Shown here: in pieces, positions 17,164-25,351 of the stretch
How the letters are laid out: each line of letters begins with the position of its first letter
Numbering within the stretch: the first letter of the stretch is position 1
From: Lachnospiraceae bacterium
Lineage (GTDB): Bacteria > Bacillota_A > Clostridia > Lachnospirales > Lachnospiraceae
NCBI GenBank assembly: GCA_009911175.1
Contig: QXWX01000001.1
Span: 124,001-188,000, forward strand
Length of the DNA stretch: 64,000 nt
Direction of reading: 5' to 3'
Position numbers and translations under genes: made by a program
The notes under the pieces: generated by a model
Told to the model about the DNA's origin: nothing
The model's input: only the letters and a program-made list of their open reading frames with translations
Databases searched by the model: none

Positions 17164-17649
17164 GTGAGAAAATTATTTGGTTTATGCGTATCTTTTCTGC
17201 TTGTGAGTGCTATGTTCAGCGGCTGCGGGGCTTCTCCTTCCAGTAATAATCCTGCTGCTGGATCAGGCAAGCAGCAATCGGAGGAAAATACAGAAACGAC
17301 ACTTTCAAACGAAACGGAGGATACTGAAAATATGGGTTCTAATTCTACAGCAAAAAATCTGGTTGTATATTTTTCCATGCCGGAAACTACGGGGCCTGAG
17401 AATATGTCGAGGGAGGAAGAACTCAGCACCGTGGTGATCGACGGCGAGGTTTTGGGAAATACCCAGTATGTTGCTTATATCATTGCAGAAAATACGGGGG
17501 CGGATATTTTCCGGATTGAGCCAGTTACACCATATCCGCTGGATCATTCGGAGCTTGAAGATATTGAGCAGCATGAAGCAAAAAACAATCTTAAAAATAG
17601 TAATCGATATTGGAATGACAGTCATGTCGCTGCTTCTTATGGCTTATGA
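17164..17649 (+). pseudogene. Flavodoxin-domain lipoprotein, 3' truncated
   Basis: A GTG start with AGGAGG 7 bases upstream opens a lipoprotein: signal peptide KLFGLCVSFLLVSAMFSGC with the lipobox Cys, a Ser/Asn/Glu-rich linker, then the beginning of a flavodoxin domain (NLVVYFSMPETTGPEN, YIIAENTGADIFRIEPVTPYP). The frame then continues through the start of the next gene and ends at 17649. About 60-90 residues of the flavodoxin fold are missing, so the gene was probably fused to its neighbour by deletion. A secreted short form cannot be excluded. Confidence 0.6.
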
Positions 17650-18238
17650 ATTGATTGGCGAAGCAGCCCATGAATGGCTAGGAATCGGGATGTTTGCTCT
17701 TTTCATCATCCACCATATTTTAAACCGGAAATGGAGTCGGTGTGTATTCAAAGGGAAATATACATTGTTTCGTATCTGGCAGACGGTTCTTGTCATTGGA
17801 GTCCTGATTACAATGACCGGTTCCATGTACGGTGGAGTGATTCTTTCCAAGCACGCATTATCATTTCTTCCAATCAAAGGCGGGCGGGGTTTTGCCAGAG
17901 AGATTCACATGGTTTCCGCCTATTGTGGATTTGTATTGATGTCACTCCATCTTGGACTACATTGGAGCATGATGATGGGGATGGCAAAACAGCTTGTAAA
18001 AGAAATCCCTACTGCTGGAAAATGGGTGCTTCATGGGATTGTTGCCCTTATCGCCGGGTATGGCGTGTATGCTTTCATACGGCGGGAAATCGGACATTAT
18101 ATGTTCTTACAAAATCAATATGTGTTTTTCGATTTTGAGGAACCGTTGATTTTCTTTCTGGTGGATTATATAGCAGTCATGGCTCTGTTTGTATGGGTGA
18201 GTTACTACTTTTCTAAGCGGCTGAAATACAATATCTAG
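17573..18238 (+). CDS. DUF4405-type membrane protein, possibly truncated at its end
   Basis: About 221 residues with five to six hydrophobic helices and the histidines typical of cytochrome-b-like DUF4405 proteins: GMFALFIIHHILNRKW, REIHMVSAYCGFVLMSLHLGLHW and RREIGHYMF. These could ligate haem in a membrane redox protein, in keeping with the neighbouring flavodoxin remnant. The ATG at 17573 lies within the flavodoxin frame. The stop codon TAG is the first TAG of the repeat copy at 18237, so the natural C-terminus may have been lost. Confidence 0.6.
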   Translation: MKQKTILKIVIDIGMTVMSLLLMAYELIGEAAHEWLGIGMFALFIIHHILNRKWSRCVFKGKYTLFRIWQTVLVIGVLITMTGSMYGGVILSKHALSFLPIKGGRGFAREIHMVSAYCGFVLMSLHLGLHWSMMMGMAKQLVKEIPTAGKWVLHGIVALIAGYGVYAFIRREIGHYMFLQNQYVFFDFEEPLIFFLVDYIAVMALFVWVSYYFSKRLKYNI

Positions 18239-18348
18239 TACAGCATTGCGTAATTAACGGTGAATACTGCACCTGCTATTTCTGCCAGCACTGCGTTGTC
18301 GTCAATCAACGATGCCACCGCATCGCCTCTTTCCTCCGTCTTGGCCGT
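18237..18348 (-). repeat. Third copy of the ~100-base repeat
   Basis: Nearly identical over ~85 bases to 12193-12285 and extending further, to CCTCCGTCTTGG, which matches the 12087-12110 part of the first copy. It sits between the DUF4405 gene and a recombinase fragment. In the minus-strand reading it is open (SLIDDNAVLAEIAG...NYAMLY then stop), which could be the end of a lost transposase or chance. Confidence 0.7.
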
Positions 18349-18957
18349 AACTACATCATGTGCGGGCAATACACCGAGATTTATTTCCCTGAGCGCCATG
18401 TGCGCTACATCGCCCTGAACGATGGCGTTGACACGCTGAACCAGACCAACAGCATGGATATTACGCCGTTCAAGCACATCCTAAACGATATGTACGCCAA
18501 GGATATTTCCACCAAAATCAAGTCCACGCTCCATACCAAAGCAAAGCGCGGCGAATACCTTGGCGCACTCGACCCCTACGGCTACCTGCGGCATCCTGAC
18601 GATAAGCACAAGCTGATTATCAACAAGGAAACCGCGCCGGTTGTCCGGCGAATGTTTGAAATGCGCGCGGCAGGGATGGGGTCAAAGAGCATTGCAACAA
18701 CCCTGAACAACGAGGGTATCTTATCCCCCAAGGAATACACACGTTTCCGCAAACATAACCCGGAGCGTGACGGAGAATTTGAACGCCGCCATTTCTGGAC
18801 ACGGACTTATGTACAATTCATGCTGAAAAATGAAATCTATGTGGGGAGCATGGTGCAGGGGCGGCAGTACACGCCATCCTACCGCAGTAAGAAGCGGGAA
18901 CCCCTCCCCAAAGAAGATTGGGTCGTTGTCCCTGCGGCAATAGAGGGCGGTAATTTT
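18349..18957 (+). pseudogene. Serine recombinase, middle part only
   Basis: An open frame enters from the repeat as GRNYIMCGQYTEIYFP and continues with the family's recombinase domain: YAKDISTKIKSTLHTKAKRGEYLGALDPYGY, the ATTLNNEGI helix and RRHFWTRTYVQFMLKNEIYVG. This corresponds to about residues 85-290 of a ~540-residue TnpX-like enzyme. The catalytic N-terminus (with the active Ser) and the C-terminal third are gone; homology stops at EDWVVVPAA. It lies in opposite orientation to the C-terminal fragment at 11889, so the two may come from different elements. Confidence 0.8.
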
Positions 18958-19048
18958 GTCAGACTGCCTTAACATAATTTCTGCTCCTTTCGTCGGCGGG
19001 CAGTCTGCCAATACAGGATTGCTTGAAGCTATTATAGTGGCTTCCCGT

Positions 19049-19252
19049 TCATTCTTCAACATCTTTTTCTGCTTTTTCCTGTTCCATAAGGCGCAGAACC
19101 TTGTGGGGCAGGCTCCTTTCTCCGTCATAACTTCCCGTAAAGCGGTAGAGCGTCTTGCCGGATTTTATCGCCACTTCCTGTTTTGGCATTTCTTGATATA
19201 GCGGATTTTTCACCACGATATGCCCGTCCTTGATTTTCCGTTTCCTTTCCAT
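19049..19252 (-). CDS. TnpW-like small transposon protein
   Basis: A 67-residue basic/acidic protein with the core VAIKSGKTLYRFTGSY followed by a helical charged tail (LMEQEKAEKDVEE). The GKT-[LI]-YR-[FV]-T core recurs in the 57-residue protein at 27884-28057, which supports both as members of the TnpW-type family found in Clostridial mobilizable transposons. Function unknown. It is isolated among transposon debris. Confidence 0.5.
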   Translation of the reverse strand: MERKRKIKDGHIVVKNPLYQEMPKQEVAIKSGKTLYRFTGSYDGERSLPHKVLRLMEQEKAEKDVEE

Positions 19253-19579
19253 TCCCTTCCCGTCCTTTCTATGTTTATTAAAGTGATAAGTTTCGGAGCA
19301 AGCATAGGAAACGGGTACCCATTTCCGTAAATCTGCTCGTCCGCGCTATGGCTTGCCGGACAGATTTTGCTTGTTGGGAGGAATCCCAAACCCTCTTGAA
19401 AACCCACTCACTACCTACAACACCGCACAGGGCAGTTTTGACGAAATTTTGAGAGAAATTCTTCAAAAAGTTTTCCTTGTTTCTTAATACGGGCAAGTTT
19501 TAGAAATGCCAAACAAAATCATAAAAATTTACGCCTGTTTCCAATCTTTTCAGAAAGAAAACAGGCGTATTATTGCGTC
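19253..19579. other. Transposon-derived non-coding stretch with a hairpin
   Basis: No convincing gene. The stretch reads like the end of a mobilisation region. The only clear structure is TACGCCTGTTT (19530-19540) paired with AAACAGGCGTA (19559-19569), an 11-pair hairpin just past the merR stop codon that probably terminates the merR transcript. Confidence 0.45.
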
Positions 19580-19954
19580 CTAATTATTTTTTGATGTGCG
19601 GTCTATCTCCTGTCGGTAAAAGTCAATTTTATCATCCAGTTTTGCCATGTGTTCCTGTAACTGTCTTATTTGCTCATTTAGGGCTTCCCTATGTACAGTC
19701 AGCATTTCCATTCTCTCACGTAGAGTGGGGTCTCCCGCCGCCCGCAGTTTTGCATAATGCTGTATCTCCTTAATCGGCATACCCGTATCTTTCAGACGCT
19801 TGATAAATTCAATCCATACAAGGTCTTTATCCGAATAACAGCGGCGGTTACTGGAATTGCGCCCCGGCGTAATTAAGCCCTCATGTTCATAGTAGCGCAG
19901 GGTATGTATTCCTAAATCTGTAAGCCTTGAAAATTCACCTATGGAGTATTCCAA
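19580..19954 (-). CDS. MerR-family regulator (AdhR-like)
   Basis: A 124-residue regulator with the MerR winged helix (YSIGEFSRLTDLGIHTLRYYEHEGL, then NRRCYSDKDLVWIEFIKRL) and a C-terminal coiled coil (residues ~80-120). No Cys-rich metal loop is present, so metal sensing is unlikely; the sequence resembles the aldehyde-responsive AdhR/YfmP group. A perfect MerR-type promoter lies divergently at 19974-20004, but no plus-strand gene follows. The broken flavodoxin, aldo/keto reductase and alcohol dehydrogenase genes nearby are the kinds of targets such regulators have, which is suggestive only. Confidence 0.85.
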   Translation of the reverse strand: MEYSIGEFSRLTDLGIHTLRYYEHEGLITPGRNSSNRRCYSDKDLVWIEFIKRLKDTGMPIKEIQHYAKLRAAGDPTLRERMEMLTVHREALNEQIRQLQEHMAKLDDKIDFYRQEIDRTSKNN

Positions 19955-19973
19955 AAAATCACTTCCTATCCTC

Positions 19974-20004
19974 TTGACATAGAGTTTACTCTACATTGTA
20001 TGCT
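19974..20004 (+). promoter_or_regulatory. MerR-type promoter/operator with 19-base spacer
   Basis: TTGACA and TATGCT are 19 bases apart, the over-long spacing that MerR proteins correct by DNA twisting. The spacer holds the perfect dyad TAGAGT-TT-ACTCTA (19980-19993). It points right, away from merR. Confidence 0.8.
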
Positions 20005-20039
20005 TGCATTATAACATAAGCATCTACTCATAGCTATTA

Positions 20040-20080
20040 AAAATCAGTATACTACTCGCCTTGAATAGTATACTGATTTT
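20040..20080. terminator. 15-pair hairpin, probable terminator
   Basis: AAAATCAGTATACTA pairs perfectly with TAGTATACTGATTTT around an 11-base loop. It would stop transcription from the MerR promoter about 40 bases after its start, which suggests the original target gene has been replaced. A second, shorter hairpin (ACGACGGC/GCCGTCGT) is at 20151-20177, beyond the stop of the ABC permease gene. Confidence 0.6.
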
Positions 20081-20199
20081 GATTGCACCCTGTATGACAT
20101 CTACCCTATTTCAATTTGTTGGTTGATACTGTTTTATGAGTAGCCATCATACGACGGCTTTTTTTCTTTGCCGTCGTCCGGCAGATGTTGGTTGTATCA

Positions 20200-20937
20200 T
20201 TACTTATTTTTGATTGTTTTTTTAGATATTAAAATCAAGACAGAAAACAATCCACAAAAGAACAAACTCATAAGGCTAATAATGCTTTCTCCAAAGGTGG
20301 CAGAATAATAGCCGGAAATATTGAATGTAGCAGTAATAGGATAGCAAGCCGAAAGAACATCGCATATACTTGTGAATAATCCTGCAAAAGAATAAATTAC
20401 TGTAAAAATCAAAGCAAGCCAATAGCCTTTCTTTATTCTTGATACAAACGCAATAACAGGTGCAATAGCAAAGAAAATCCCAATGCCGTCAAGTAAATAG
20501 ATTTTAAAAAAACTTAAAATCATTTTGATAGACAAGCCCCTAAAATGCAAAATAACTTCAACTAAAAATGTAATGCCGAAAAGCAGCAAATAAAAGAATA
20601 CGCTAAACGCAAAAGTAATAAGTAATTTTGCAATCGTCATTTTAGCTTCACTTATAGGAATTAAACGTAATGATTTAATAGTATCTTCTTGTTCTTCACG
20701 ACAAATCATATAGCTCCCCAAAAGCGCAATAACCGCAGGAAGAACAAAAAAAGTTGCTAAAGACTGTGCTGCGTTCATAAACCACCCTGCGTCATCTATA
20801 TAGCGTTTTTCCCCAAAAGAAAACTGCCCTTGAGTAAAAACAATAATTGCAGCCATAATAACTGCGAATATGGCGACCAACACAATTTTTGAACGTCGGA
20901 GTTTTTGATGTTCTGCCCAAATCAATTCTTTCATCAT
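20200..20937 (-). CDS. ABC-2 type permease (lantibiotic-immunity-like), third permease
   Basis: A 245-residue integral membrane protein with six hydrophobic helices, beginning LIWAEHQKLRRSKIVL, the cytoplasmic amphipathic start seen in LanE/LanG-type permeases. YMICREEQEDTIKSLRLIPISEAKMTIAKLL is the shared cytoplasmic loop of this family. It starts 8 bases after the preceding permease gene, the last of a run of transporter genes. Such pumps expel bacteriocins or bacitracin-like antibiotics from the membrane. Low GC content compared with the flanking genes suggests acquisition. Confidence 0.78.
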   Translation of the reverse strand: MMKELIWAEHQKLRRSKIVLVAIFAVIMAAIIVFTQGQFSFGEKRYIDDAGWFMNAAQSLATFFVLPAVIALLGSYMICREEQEDTIKSLRLIPISEAKMTIAKLLITFAFSVFFYLLLFGITFLVEVILHFRGLSIKMILSFFKIYLLDGIGIFFAIAPVIAFVSRIKKGYWLALIFTVIYSFAGLFTSICDVLSACYPITATFNISGYYSATFGESIISLMSLFFCGLFSVLILISKKTIKNK

Positions 20938-20945
20938 TCAATCAC

Positions 20946-21677
20946 TCACTTTCTATGCTTTAAGGAAATGTATGCAAATACGATAGAAACAATAGTCCAT
21001 ATACCGATACAAAAAAGCGCAGCCGGAATATTGACTTCCTGTGCCAAAATAACACCAGGAATATCTCGCATGATAATTGCTGTTGCACTGGATAGAGGGT
21101 GTAGGTACATATTAACCATAAGCAAAATAAAGCTAAGAAAGGTGTAAACCAGTGTCACACATACAGGGAGTATATAGTTCTTCCCGGCAGTTGCAACCGC
21201 TAAAAGTGGTAATATGGAAAATGCGGTAAGTATAGCGATTTCAATACATTTCTTAAATAGATAACTGATACTATTCCATTCAAAGGTTATATAACCGGGA
21301 AGCATACCGAAAAATACAGACGCTATGGCTGTAAGCAACATAAAACAAACGGAATAAGACAGTACAACAATAAATTTGCTAAAAAAATATCCTGTCTTGC
21401 TAATCGGTATAATCCACAACTGTTTGAGCATATCGTTTTGATTTTCGTCATACATGAGCATAGTAGAAACCAAACCCAATACAACAGGAAGTATAATCCA
21501 AGCTGTATAGCTGAATGTAGTCCATTTATAAAATTGTAATGGTTCAATAACTGTTTTATCAGCACTTCTGAAATAAAAGACTGCAAGAAGTGGCATGAAA
21601 AGAGCGGATAACAGCATGAACACAATAAATTTTTTTCGACGCAGTTTAAAAAACTCTGCCTGTATCAGCCTAAGCAA
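20946..21677 (-). CDS. ABC-2 type permease (lantibiotic-immunity-like), second permease
   Basis: A 243-residue, six-helix permease beginning IQAEFFKLRRKKFIVFM, with the conserved loop MLMYDENQNDMLKQLWIIPISKTGYFFSKFIVV. It overlaps the ATPase stop by 8 bases. Its pattern closely parallels both neighbouring permeases, indicating paralogues. With the ATPase it probably forms the membrane part of an exporter of the LanFEG/BcrAB/CprABC type. Confidence 0.8.
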   Translation of the reverse strand: MLRLIQAEFFKLRRKKFIVFMLLSALFMPLLAVFYFRSADKTVIEPLQFYKWTTFSYTAWIILPVVLGLVSTMLMYDENQNDMLKQLWIIPISKTGYFFSKFIVVLSYSVCFMLLTAIASVFFGMLPGYITFEWNSISYLFKKCIEIAILTAFSILPLLAVATAGKNYILPVCVTLVYTFLSFILLMVNMYLHPLSSATAIIMRDIPGVILAQEVNIPAALFCIGIWTIVSIVFAYISLKHRK

Positions 21678-22596
21678 TTCCTTCTCCTCCTGTGATTTTT
21701 TTGAAATAGTCCTCTAATGTATCATTGCATAGCTGAGAACTGATAACAGCTATATCCTGTACCACAAGAGCTTTATTGACAGCAGCCATATCCAACGAAG
21801 TGTCATAAATCCGCAGGGTGTGTTCGTCCTGTACGGAATATTCGGTAACCCCAAACTGCCTTTCCAAAACAAGAGAAGTTTTCGGTATATCAGAAACTTG
21901 CAGAAGTATATACTTACTGTTTTTCTTTTGCAGCTCATTCATGCTGTTTTCTTCCAGTAGTACACCATGGTCAATAATGCCGATGTCATCAGCCAGTAGT
22001 GCAATTTCGGACAGAATATGACTGGAAATAAGAATTGTTTTTCCACGCTCGATACTTAAAGTCTTAATAAAGTCCCTTACTTCTGCAATGCCTATCGGGT
22101 CAAGACCGTTTGTAGGTTCATCTAAGATTAGCAGTTCCGGGTCATGTAAAATAGCATTTGCTATTCCAAGACGCTGCTTCATTCCAAGAGAATACTTGCT
22201 AAACAATTTTTGGTCCCGATAAGGCAGACCGACAATCTCCAAGGCGTTTTTTACTGCATTTGGCGCAGCAGTACCGCGCAGTTTTGCAAATATCTCCAAG
22301 TTTTCCGTACCTGTTAAATTCGGATAAAAGCCGGGTGTTTCAATAATAGCACCAATCCGGGGATATACTCTTTTTTCCCTCCCTTTGATATTTTGACCGA
22401 ATACGTCTACTTCGCCGGAAGTAATATCGGTCAACCCCAAAATCATTTTCATAATTGTGGTTTTACCCGCCCCATTACGCCCCAACAGCCCATATATCTG
22501 TCCTTGTTTCACATGGATATTAACAGAATTGACTACCGTTTGCTCTCCATAAGTTTTTGTCAGTTGTTTTGTTTCAATTACATATTTATTCATCAT
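21670..22596 (-). CDS. ABC transporter ATPase (BcrA/LanF type)
   Basis: A 308-residue ATPase: Walker A GLLGRNGAGKTT, Q-loop/EXTPGFYPNLTG region, signature YSLGMKQRLGIANAIL, Walker B LLILDEPTNGLDPIG and H-loop ISSHILSE. The C-terminal ~90 residues form the accessory domain of bacitracin/lantibiotic exporters. Only one ATPase serves three permease genes here. GTGAGGAT lies shortly before the ATG. Family assignment secure; substrate inferred. Confidence 0.88.
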   Translation of the reverse strand: MMNKYVIETKQLTKTYGEQTVVNSVNIHVKQGQIYGLLGRNGAGKTTIMKMILGLTDITSGEVDVFGQNIKGREKRVYPRIGAIIETPGFYPNLTGTENLEIFAKLRGTAAPNAVKNALEIVGLPYRDQKLFSKYSLGMKQRLGIANAILHDPELLILDEPTNGLDPIGIAEVRDFIKTLSIERGKTILISSHILSEIALLADDIGIIDHGVLLEENSMNELQKKNSKYILLQVSDIPKTSLVLERQFGVTEYSVQDEHTLRIYDTSLDMAAVNKALVVQDIAVISSQLCNDTLEDYFKKITGGEGIA

Positions 22597-22608
22597 ATAT
22601 CCTCACTT

Positions 22609-23376
22609 TCAATAGGTCTGTTTCCGCAATGCAAGTACGGAAGCAATGGCTGAAATACTTCCAATTACCAAAAGAGAAATTAAACAGATATTCGGAGAAA
22701 TAGTTATTTCTATTCCTCCCGCCCATTTCTTAACCATTTCTGCTGCGTCAGATGAAATATAGGGATAAATTCCCATAACACTCGCCAGTGGGTGCAGTCC
22801 CATAATCCCCGACGGAATAAGCACGACAGGCACAAGATAAAGTAATGCAGCCCCAATCGGTAGAACATATCCCTTTGCCAATGTTGCTAAAAAAATAACG
22901 GGGAGCATTGCAAGTGGAACTAACACGCCACCAGCTAAAAATAATAATCCCGCCTGTAAAATTGTTTCCGTATTCAAATCTGTAAAGCCGCCTGCAAGAA
23001 AGCCGCCAAGAATACAGATTGCAAAAGTAAGCAGACATAGTGCTAATGACATAAAAATTACCACTGCTATCTTTGAAAAATAAAGTTGCGTTTTGGAAAT
23101 CGGAATAATCAGAAGTCCTTTTAAGGTATCATTTTTCTGTTCATCAAAGAACAATGTGGTTGCAAACATACTCAACACAATAGGCAGAAACAAACTTGTA
23201 AGGTTCTTAAATGCCAATGTGTATAAATCACTAAAACTATTCATTAGTGAGCTACTTCTTGATATACTGAAAGCACGTTCAACTGCGAATATTCCTAAAA
23301 TTGCAGTTAGAATAAAGATACCTAAGACTGTTTTATTGCGTTTCCATTTCAGCATTTCAGTAGAAATGATAGTCAT
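22609..23376 (-). CDS. ABC-2 type permease (lantibiotic-immunity-like), first permease
   Basis: A 255-residue six-helix permease with STEMLKWKRNKTVLGIF at the start and the loop LFFDEQKNDTLKGLLIIPISKTQLYFSKI, nearly the same as in the second permease. I chose ATG 23376 because AAAGGAGG is 8 bases upstream. It is the first structural gene after the histidine kinase, 12 bases before the ATPase gene. The ~80-base gap to the kinase contains a GC-rich stretch but no clear terminator. Confidence 0.8.
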   Translation of the reverse strand: MTIISTEMLKWKRNKTVLGIFILTAILGIFAVERAFSISRSSSLMNSFSDLYTLAFKNLTSLFLPIVLSMFATTLFFDEQKNDTLKGLLIIPISKTQLYFSKIAVVIFMSLALCLLTFAICILGGFLAGGFTDLNTETILQAGLLFLAGGVLVPLAMLPVIFLATLAKGYVLPIGAALLYLVPVVLIPSGIMGLHPLASVMGIYPYISSDAAEMVKKWAGGIEITISPNICLISLLVIGSISAIASVLALRKQTY

Positions 23377-23481
23377 TGTCTCTTCCTCCTTTCTACCTCC
23401 CATTATATAGTATTAACCTTGCCATAACCTTGCCGAAACCTTGCTTTTTTCTTGTTTTATAACAGGAAAGCCCCGCATTAT

Positions 23482-24405
23482 TTACAGGGCTTTGGGAAGC
23501 AATATAGTAAATACAGTCCCTTTATCAGAGCTGTTTTCAGCGGTAATGGTTCCTTTGTGAACACTGATAAGCTCTTTTACAATCGCCAGTCCTAAACCAT
23601 TTCCCTTTGCAGACCGCGACTGGTCGCACTGGTACATTCTTTCAAAAATATGTGGCAGCTTGTCGGGAGCTATTCCTTTTCCATTATCTGAAATTATAAT
23701 TTTAGCTTGTTGTATATCTTCACAAATATGCAGTGCCATTTTATCTCCCGCACTGTGGATAATAATATTTTGAAAAAGATTGTTAAGTACGCGGGTATAT
23801 GCGTTTACATCTATGCGAATAAAATACTCTGTTTCGGGTATGGCAAACTCATACTCAAAATGATTGCTTTCTAAGACGGGAATCCAGTCCGCTATAATGT
23901 TGCGGGATAACTCGTTAAGGTCAAATTTTTCAAAATGAAAAATCTGCTCTCCGGAATCCAGTTTTACCCATTCAAACAAATTTTCCACAAAGGATTTCAT
24001 ATAGTGGGCTTTTTCATGCGCGACATGGATATATTCGTCCTTTTCTTCTCCAATAACAATTTTGTTTTCAACCGCTTCTAGATAACCTACAAGAGAAGCA
24101 AGCGGGGTCTTTACATCATGTGAAAGACTTGTCATCAGCCGTTTATATGCCTGTTCAGATTGTCTTTGCCGTATAAGCCGCGCCTGGCTGTTTACTGCTA
24201 TTTTGTTAATGTCATAGCAGATTGTTTTTGTCATATCGTTTTCGCCTGCTAAAATACGTCGGTTCAAATTCCCGCCCTTTATATCCTCTAAGGCGTCTTT
24301 TATCAGCGCAAGCTGTGTCCGCACACGCCGTAAGAGAAAAAGGAGATACATAATAATAAGCAGCATAAGGGCTATCGCTATGAAAAGATAAACATTTATA
24401 TCCAT
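23482..24405 (-). CDS. Sensor histidine kinase of the ABC immunity locus
   Basis: A 307-residue kinase with a single N-terminal membrane helix (residues ~5-25), a HAMP-like helical linker and no extracellular sensor. H-box: TSLSHDVKTPLASL; N-box NLFQNIIIHS; G-boxes DNGKGIAPDKL and KGNGLGLAIV. AAGGAGG stands 6 bases before ATG 24405. The gene follows its response regulator with only a 1-base spacer. Kinases of this shape (CprK, SpaK-like) sense antimicrobial peptides indirectly and induce the adjacent pump. Confidence 0.88.
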   Translation of the reverse strand: MDINVYLFIAIALMLLIIMYLLFLLRRVRTQLALIKDALEDIKGGNLNRRILAGENDMTKTICYDINKIAVNSQARLIRQRQSEQAYKRLMTSLSHDVKTPLASLVGYLEAVENKIVIGEEKDEYIHVAHEKAHYMKSFVENLFEWVKLDSGEQIFHFEKFDLNELSRNIIADWIPVLESNHFEYEFAIPETEYFIRIDVNAYTRVLNNLFQNIIIHSAGDKMALHICEDIQQAKIIISDNGKGIAPDKLPHIFERMYQCDQSRSAKGNGLGLAIVKELISVHKGTITAENSSDKGTVFTILLPKAL

Positions 24406-24406
24406 G

Positions 24407-25105
24407 TTACGCCTCCTTGTTAAAACGGTAGCCGACACCCCGGACAGTTAAAATGTAAAAGGGGTGGTCGGGGTCTGGCTCAATCTTTTTCCTTAATTTG
24501 CTGATAAAAGACATAATATTGCTATCATCAAAAGCGTATTCTTCCTCCCATACCTGTGAATAAATTTGTTTTTTGGTAAATACCCGTCCCTTGTTGGAAG
24601 CAAGAAAGAGAAGTAAATCAAATTCTTTCCCTGTAAGCGAAACAGGAATATCTTTGACCGTAACTGTACGGTTTAATTTGTCAATTACCATATCTTTCAA
24701 CGATATGCTATCTATGTCTACCGTAAAGGGATTTAAGGTGGTATATCGCCGGATAAGGGAATTGACACGCGCCATAAGCTCGTTAATACCAAATGGCTTT
24801 GTTAAGTAGTCGTCTGCTCCAAGTCGCAGACCGAAAACCTTATCTTCTTCGTTGCTTTTTGCAGTAAGCATAAGCACCGGGATATTGCTTGTATCTCTAA
24901 TTTTTTGGAGAATCTGAAACCCGTCTATATCCGGCAGCATTACGTCCAAAATAATAAGGGAATAGCTATCTTTATTTTCATCAATCAGACGAACCCCCTC
25001 AATACCGTTATATACAGTTACGGCTGATAAATTTTCCTGCTCTATACATTTTTTCATAAGAGCGCAAAGCTCTTTATCATCATCTATAATTAAAACTTTA
25101 TTCAT
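24407..25105 (-). CDS. OmpR-family response regulator of the ABC immunity locus
   Basis: A 232-residue regulator: MNKVLIIDDDKEL opens the receiver domain, the acceptor Asp is in LIILDVMLPDIDG, the conserved Lys in YLTKPFGINEL, and the winged helix ends LTVRGVGYRFNKEA. The ATG at 25105 has GGAAAGGAG 7 bases upstream and is preferred to an in-frame start 36 bases earlier. It overlaps the preceding small helix-turn-helix gene by 8 bases. Confidence 0.88.
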   Translation of the reverse strand: MNKVLIIDDDKELCALMKKCIEQENLSAVTVYNGIEGVRLIDENKDSYSLIILDVMLPDIDGFQILQKIRDTSNIPVLMLTAKSNEEDKVFGLRLGADDYLTKPFGINELMARVNSLIRRYTTLNPFTVDIDSISLKDMVIDKLNRTVTVKDIPVSLTGKEFDLLLFLASNKGRVFTKKQIYSQVWEEEYAFDDSNIMSFISKLRKKIEPDPDHPFYILTVRGVGYRFNKEA

Positions 25106-25286
25106 GGTGCAGCTCCTTTCCTTGTTTTGTTCTTCCGTCAATCGGTTTTTCTGCGTCTTTTGGTATCAGCCACATATATCCAAGTTTTGAAACACCCGGT
25201 ATGCGGTTTTCTCTGCAAAGTACCTGTACCCGCCGTTCAGAAATTCCCCATTTCTTCGCTGCTTCGGGGCAAGACATATATTCCAT
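25098..25286 (-). CDS. Small helix-turn-helix DNA-binding protein
   Basis: A 62-residue protein with an excisionase/MerR-like helix-turn-helix: MSCPEAAKKWGISERRVQVLCRENRIPGV, then YMWLIPKDAEKP. The ATG at 25286 has GAAAGGAC about 9 bases upstream; a longer start at 25337 has none. It is the first gene of the two-component/ABC operon and lies right behind its promoter. Similar mini-proteins open many antibiotic-response operons in Lachnospiraceae, but the role is undetermined. Confidence 0.65.
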   Translation of the reverse strand: MEYMSCPEAAKKWGISERRVQVLCRENRIPGVSKLGYMWLIPKDAEKPIDGRTKQGKELHHE

Positions 25287-25322
25287 AACACCCAAGTCCT
25301 TTCTACAAATCATATCAGCATA

Positions 25323-25351
25323 ATTATAGTCGGACATACGAATAATAGCAA
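25323..25351 (-). promoter_or_regulatory. Promoter of the ABC immunity operon
   Basis: On the minus strand TTGCTA and TATAAT are 17 bases apart, ~37 bases upstream of the first start codon. A 10-base palindrome GCTAATTAGC lies further upstream at 25375-25384. Confidence 0.65.
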
